From Coprinus comatus (lineage: Eukaryota > Basidiomycota > Agaricomycetes > Agaricales > Agaricaceae), in contig JAWPGT010000058.1 in assembly GCA_034638255.1 (NCBI GenBank), forward strand, positions 62,001 to 126,000: a stretch of DNA of 64,000 nucleotides, read 5' to 3'. The translations under genes and the position numbers were made by a program. Under the pieces are notes generated by a model. It was given only the letters and a program-made list of their open reading frames with translations, was not told the DNA's origin and searched no databases. Below, piece by piece: positions 59,967 to 64,000 of this stretch (within the stretch, counting starts at the first letter, position 1; each line of letters begins with the position of its first letter).

Positions 59967-62154
59967 CAGATCCTAGCAGAATGGGGGCAGCACAGGGTAG
60001 GCCTACACCAACATTGAGTTTTGCACCTACTAATGGGGAGTCAAGCAGTTCTAGACGCGTCGCAAACCTCCTACACATATGGGTATCATGACCTCTTGAC
60101 TCCTCCTAGTCGGGGATGCACAGGCAGGAGGCCCTAACGGGTCCTCACCCAACTACTCTTCAGCCTACATGCCCAGCTTAGAATCCTCCTTCGTGCTGTA
60201 GTAGCATAGGACGTCGAACAAAGACTAGATTTTAACATGCCTGGTAAGATCCATGCTAGGCAGGCTCCTATAAGCAGCCCACTCGTTGCGCGTACTGATC
60301 AGACTCTGCCTGTTAGGACCATGAACCGTTAAGCTGAACACCCTGGAACTTAAACGCTAGGTGCAGTCGTTTAGGAATGTGCTTTCAATAAACACTCTGC
60401 TGCAATCTCAAGGCCTTTCAACCTAGTGACCGAGAGGTATGGAGACAGAGATGTATAAGGGATACAACAGAAGAGATTAAAGCTTCGGGCTTTAATCATC
60501 TAATACAGTGAGTATTTATACTATTCTAGGGATGTTCCTATTAATAGCTACTAACTATGTATATCCTAAATACTCGTCATCGCTTTATAATCTACTCCAT
60601 ACACAATGCTAGAACTGTCAACAGGAGTAGGTGAGACATCGGGGTCAGGGACTATTTACTCCATATACAATGAAAGATTAGTCAACAGGAGTAAAATGAC
60701 AAAACAGATAACTAATAATGGAGCTGGGGAAATGCAGACTTCTAAGCATAAGTGGAGTCTCATACTTAGTTCGACGTTAGGTCATAGCGATGTCATAGTG
60801 ATGTCACCGGGGAATGGTATGTCAGGCGGAGTCGTCCATGGTGTCGTCATTGGGAATGAGTTTGGGGAAGATGGCGAACAAGTCTTCCTCGGTGGTGGTG
60901 GTACGGGCCGGTGGCTTGGGTGGACTCGTAACACTGCTGGGGATGTCTGGACCAAACAAATAGTAGTTGCGATGAGGCCTCGTGCAGCAAGGGGCTGCCG
61001 ACACTTGTAAACGGCCATCACCAAGGATGTGCTGACCTAAGTGCAACCTAGTATTATATTACTTTGTTATAATGATTATATTAATTTGGCAAGCACAGAT
61101 GTCACGACTCACGTTTCTCTTGTTGTTCCAATTGCTTTTTCATCACTTGCCACAAGCTCTACCCTCAATAACTTATCACCATCAAGTTCTACTTCCTTTT
61201 CATGTTTATCCAACATTGTAGCCCCTTTGGTTCCCTGGACCCTTATTTTCATCTCTCTGCCCCTTTTTAGTCTGCCACTTCAAAAGCAATGGATCTGCTA
61301 GTAAAGTGTGATCTAGTAGGTACCAAGTATCAGGTGCAGTATTTGACATTGCATCTGCAAAGGTCCTGATTGAATAGGATTCAATTTGTTCAAGGGTTAG
61401 ATTTGTTACTGTGAAGTGTGCACTTTCCTCCTTCTTACTTAATTTACTACTTTCATCACTGCATCTCATTGCTACTATTTCAAATGTCCATTTTCACACT
61501 TGTTCCATTGTATCTTGGTGTGTTGTAAATATATCAAAATTCCTTTGATATTTAACAACATATCTTTGTAGTATCATTACTGATGTAAATCATGTAACAT
61601 ATGTTCATGAGACCCTAACCCTTTTTTAAAACTTAAAAAATTTGAAGTCCGTCAATTGGTCATCACCCAAAGCGGTATCCCCGAGATGGCCGTTGACAAG
61701 TGTCTGCAGACCCTCACTGACGCGAGGAGGCCTAACTATTGTTTGTTTACAAACAGCCTCCCGGACTGCAGGACCGTAGTGGAACGAGGGGATGCTTTTA
61801 GGAAACTGCGTGCTAGGTGGCTTTGATGCCTGTGGTATGGCTAGTAGCTGTGTACCATGCATGAACCACATATAGTAGATTTTCTCATCCATAGTACTTA
61901 TTTCTAATACCTACATCAACACCTAGTAGGTATGGTGTAGGTATGTGTAGATATGTGTATGTATTCATTGAATGTTATATGATTAGTTTAGTTTATTGCT
62001 AGGATCTTCTTTTTTAAAATGGGGGGATATTGGAGAAGCATATGAGGTATCATAATGTATCAATAGACTCAGGAGTCAGGAGTCAAATAGGGAGAATAGA
62101 GATGCAAGCATGGAGGTCAGAAAAGATGATATCGAATTAAAATGAAATAAAAAT
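59967..62154. other. Repeat-derived sequence without a supported gene
   Basis: About 60437-60720 has duplicated GTCAACAGGAGTA units and an LTR-like look. The minus-strand frames at 60782-61046 and 61626-61892 have no family I recognise. Probably 3' DIRS sequence plus other element debris. Confidence 0.4.
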
Positions 62155-62243
62155 GTTACTTATGTAGTTCAGTGGTATTAGCACCATTTACGTACTGTAT
62201 GTAGACTTCCCAAGAGTGCAGGTTCAAACCTCACTTGTTGTAA
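62155..62243 (+). ncRNA. tRNA-like sequence (probable SINE head or tRNA relic)
   Basis: A-box-like TAGTTCAGTGGTATTAG and B-box-like GGTTCAAACCTC, 40 bp apart, with an anticodon-loop-like CTTCCCAAG between them. The acceptor stem pairs only at the outer four bases (TTAC/GTAA), so it is unlikely to be a functional tRNA. Confidence 0.4.
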
Positions 62244-63481
62244 TATATTAAATTAATAATTCGCACAATTTAAATACAAATAATATAGGTGTATAAATAA
62301 TATCGTGGAAAAACTCACTAAACATCCAGAAGAAGTCAAAACTCAGGATACCTTTTTATCATTGTTCAAGCCAAATCTCATGTATTATAATACATATATA
62401 TATATGATAAAACATAGTAGTTATTGTAATATATGAGTTACCTAGTAGGTCTACCAGGCCTGAATTCAAAACTAGACATACATAGGCATTCCCAAACCTA
62501 CTAGGCTGTCCAGACCTAGTAGGTATGGCTGTAGGTATTGGATTGTATAGTATATATACACAGGCATTACATGAGAATTTTTACTGACGGATATGAGGGT
62601 CGAGACTGAAAGAGCCAATAAACAGTCAGGGATTGTCGGAGTTTGAATTCATTGATGTCCTTCCTCAGCCCATGTCACACTCATGGAATTTGCCTAATGA
62701 TTATCCGTAGACGCCTACCACTCAATGAATAAAGGCAGATTTACATAGATGGAAGGTAGTACTATCAGAATATTATAATTTTATCTGTGAAATGTGGTGA
62801 GCATCCATGATAAATCGAATATATTAATGAAAATTGTGATTTTGATGCAAATCTTGTCCAACAATCAAGGTATTGAAAAGCTCATACTGATCCAAATTTC
62901 ACGAAAATTTGTAGATATACTGTCTACCTTCTTCTCTATCACTTTCCAGAATTTCAAGGAAAGCCGCACATGAACAAAAGAGATAGTATAGCTTTATCAA
63001 CCCATTGTCACAAATAGTATAACGTCCAAATCTCTTCCGTATATCAAACAAAAAGATAGGACACTAGACGAGTTCTCTAATTACACAGGAGACATTTGGA
63101 ACAAAACATAAGAAGATGAAAGGGTATGCTCGGCTATACTTCAAATGCTTCAAGGACGATTATTGCCGGTGACTGTGGAAAGGCTTACAGAACCACTTGC
63201 TCTTGATCTCCCTTCTGATCTTGAGGGATGCGAAGAGGAATTACAATGTTTGGTTGATATGGGTGTATTGCAACTTGGCACGATTTCTGAACAGTCAATT
63301 TTTGAATGCGATTATGGATACTAGTTTATTTCAGTACTTATGTGTGAGTAGGTAGATTCTGGTTAGACGAATCTGTCGAGCATATTCTTTTCATGTTCAT
63401 TGGCATTTTCTGTTTCATTTTCGTTTTTATGTAAACGGCGTGCCAGCGCTTCTTTCTCCGCAAATTGCTTCTTTCTCAAGG
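62244..63481. other. Mixed repeat and relic sequence
   Basis: Includes the right end of the possible outer inverted repeat (62578-62593). A short plus frame at about 63130-63320 (LQMLQGRLLPVTVERL) could be another LRR-type remnant. No intact gene. Confidence 0.35.
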
Positions 63482-63815
63482 TGTTCAACTCTCCAACACG
63501 TTGATTAAAGAAATTGACCGAATTGACCAGGAACTCTTGCGGTTGAAACGTACATCACTCATCAACCAGTACAACGACCGCTCAATCACTTATTGACGCT
63601 ACTGTTTGAAATCACCCAACATAGATGAAAGAGTTGTGGTACCTGCCAGGCGGATCAACAATGGACTGGAATGGATCGGATGGAAGAGTCAACACTTAGT
63701 ACTTATCCTCAATTAGAGAACCTAGCGCTGGCGCTTTTTGATTCATCCCAATCACCTCCCATATCATCAGCCTTGAAACATCTAACCCTCTTTGATGGTA
63801 TTTGGTACTCCCTAT
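63482..63815 (+). pseudogene. Relic of an F-box family gene
   Basis: Reads IDRIDQELLRLKRTSLINQYNDRS then a stop, and further on TYPQLENLALALFDSSQSPP. Both resemble positions in the decayed F-box gene at 48834 (TEKKLELLLLKRMSIIKQL; TYPHLEVLTMTYLDQSQSLP). Most of the gene, including the F-box, is gone. Confidence 0.6.
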
Positions 63816-64000
63816 GATGTTTCGGAAGCTATTGTGTATTATAAGGCTAAGAAGTTACCATTGATTAAATACACTGTAGTCAGTCATGCCCTGATACATG
63901 GAAATGGTATGAAGTTGTAATACACCCAATTTAACCAAACATTGTAATTTCTCTTCAAAACCCACAAGTTGCGAAGAGAGAGATAAAACAAGTGGTTCCC

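Larger units (their letters stand above)
50911..62593. repeat. Possible outer inverted repeat pair around the nested retroelements
   Basis: Left GTCAGTAAAAATCC at about 50912 and right its inverse ATTTTTACTGAC at about 62578. Inward similarity (ATG, AA, GCCT blocks) extends about 30 bp. TAGGTATG-type units occur near both ends. No convincing target duplication, so the border is tentative. Confidence 0.3.

Noticed and set aside
60606..61046. Overlapping frames on both strands as genes
   Set aside because: No recognisable domain; lies in repeat debris.

Overview
This is a filamentous-fungal nuclear genome window, almost certainly from an Agaricomycetes-type basidiomycete. The genes are dense with 45-80 bp introns, intergenic spaces are short, and the contents include F-box/LRR proteins, an AA9 lytic polysaccharide monooxygenase, several MACPF-domain proteins of the pleurotolysin-B-like fungal type, an alpha-kinase, and DIRS, LTR, hAT and Harbinger-like mobile elements. 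I cannot name a species.

Layout. 1-17 kb: an HMG-box transcription factor running off the left edge (-), a nucleoside (uridine-type) phosphorylase (+), an F-box/LRR protein (-), a GH31 alpha-glucosidase (+) with one in-frame TAG, and a large nuclear protein with a CDCA7/R1-type zf-4CXXC domain (-). 17-36.4 kb: four MACPF paralogues (P1 -, P2 +, P3 -, P4 -) with an Ifi-6-16-family gene between P3 and P4. P4 is cut in two by a 6.2-kb transposon (28779-35003) with 265-bp terminal inverted repeats and a 7-bp target duplication. Nine bases away a 621-bp hAT-like MITE (35028-35648) has an 8-bp target duplication. The 6.2-kb element carries a DDE integrase-like transposase (+) and, divergently, an alpha-kinase gene (-). 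36.4-48 kb: GNA1 (-), an AA9 LPMO (-), a type II haloacid dehalogenase (-), a 343-bp Harbinger-like MITE, and a broken fifth MACPF copy (P5, -). 48.8-64 kb: a decayed F-box gene, then a nested repeat block. A DIRS-like retrotransposon (gag, RT-RNase H, tyrosine recombinase) is interrupted by a gag-only LTR element with a 5-bp duplication. The block may lie inside a larger inverted-repeat element and is followed by a relic of the same F-box family.

How the parts relate. The host genes fall into transcription and chromatin (HMG, CDCA7-like), carbohydrate or wall metabolism (GH31, GNA1, AA9), salvage or detoxification (nucleoside phosphorylase, haloacid dehalogenase) and a membrane-attack protein cluster that has grown by local duplication and gene conversion and is being eroded by transposons. 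The strongest candidate for something undescribed is the alpha-kinase-carrying transposon. Other notable signals are three GC-AG introns in three neighbouring genes, and stop codons in the retroelements that are all explicable as C:G to T:A transitions, mostly CGA to TGA.
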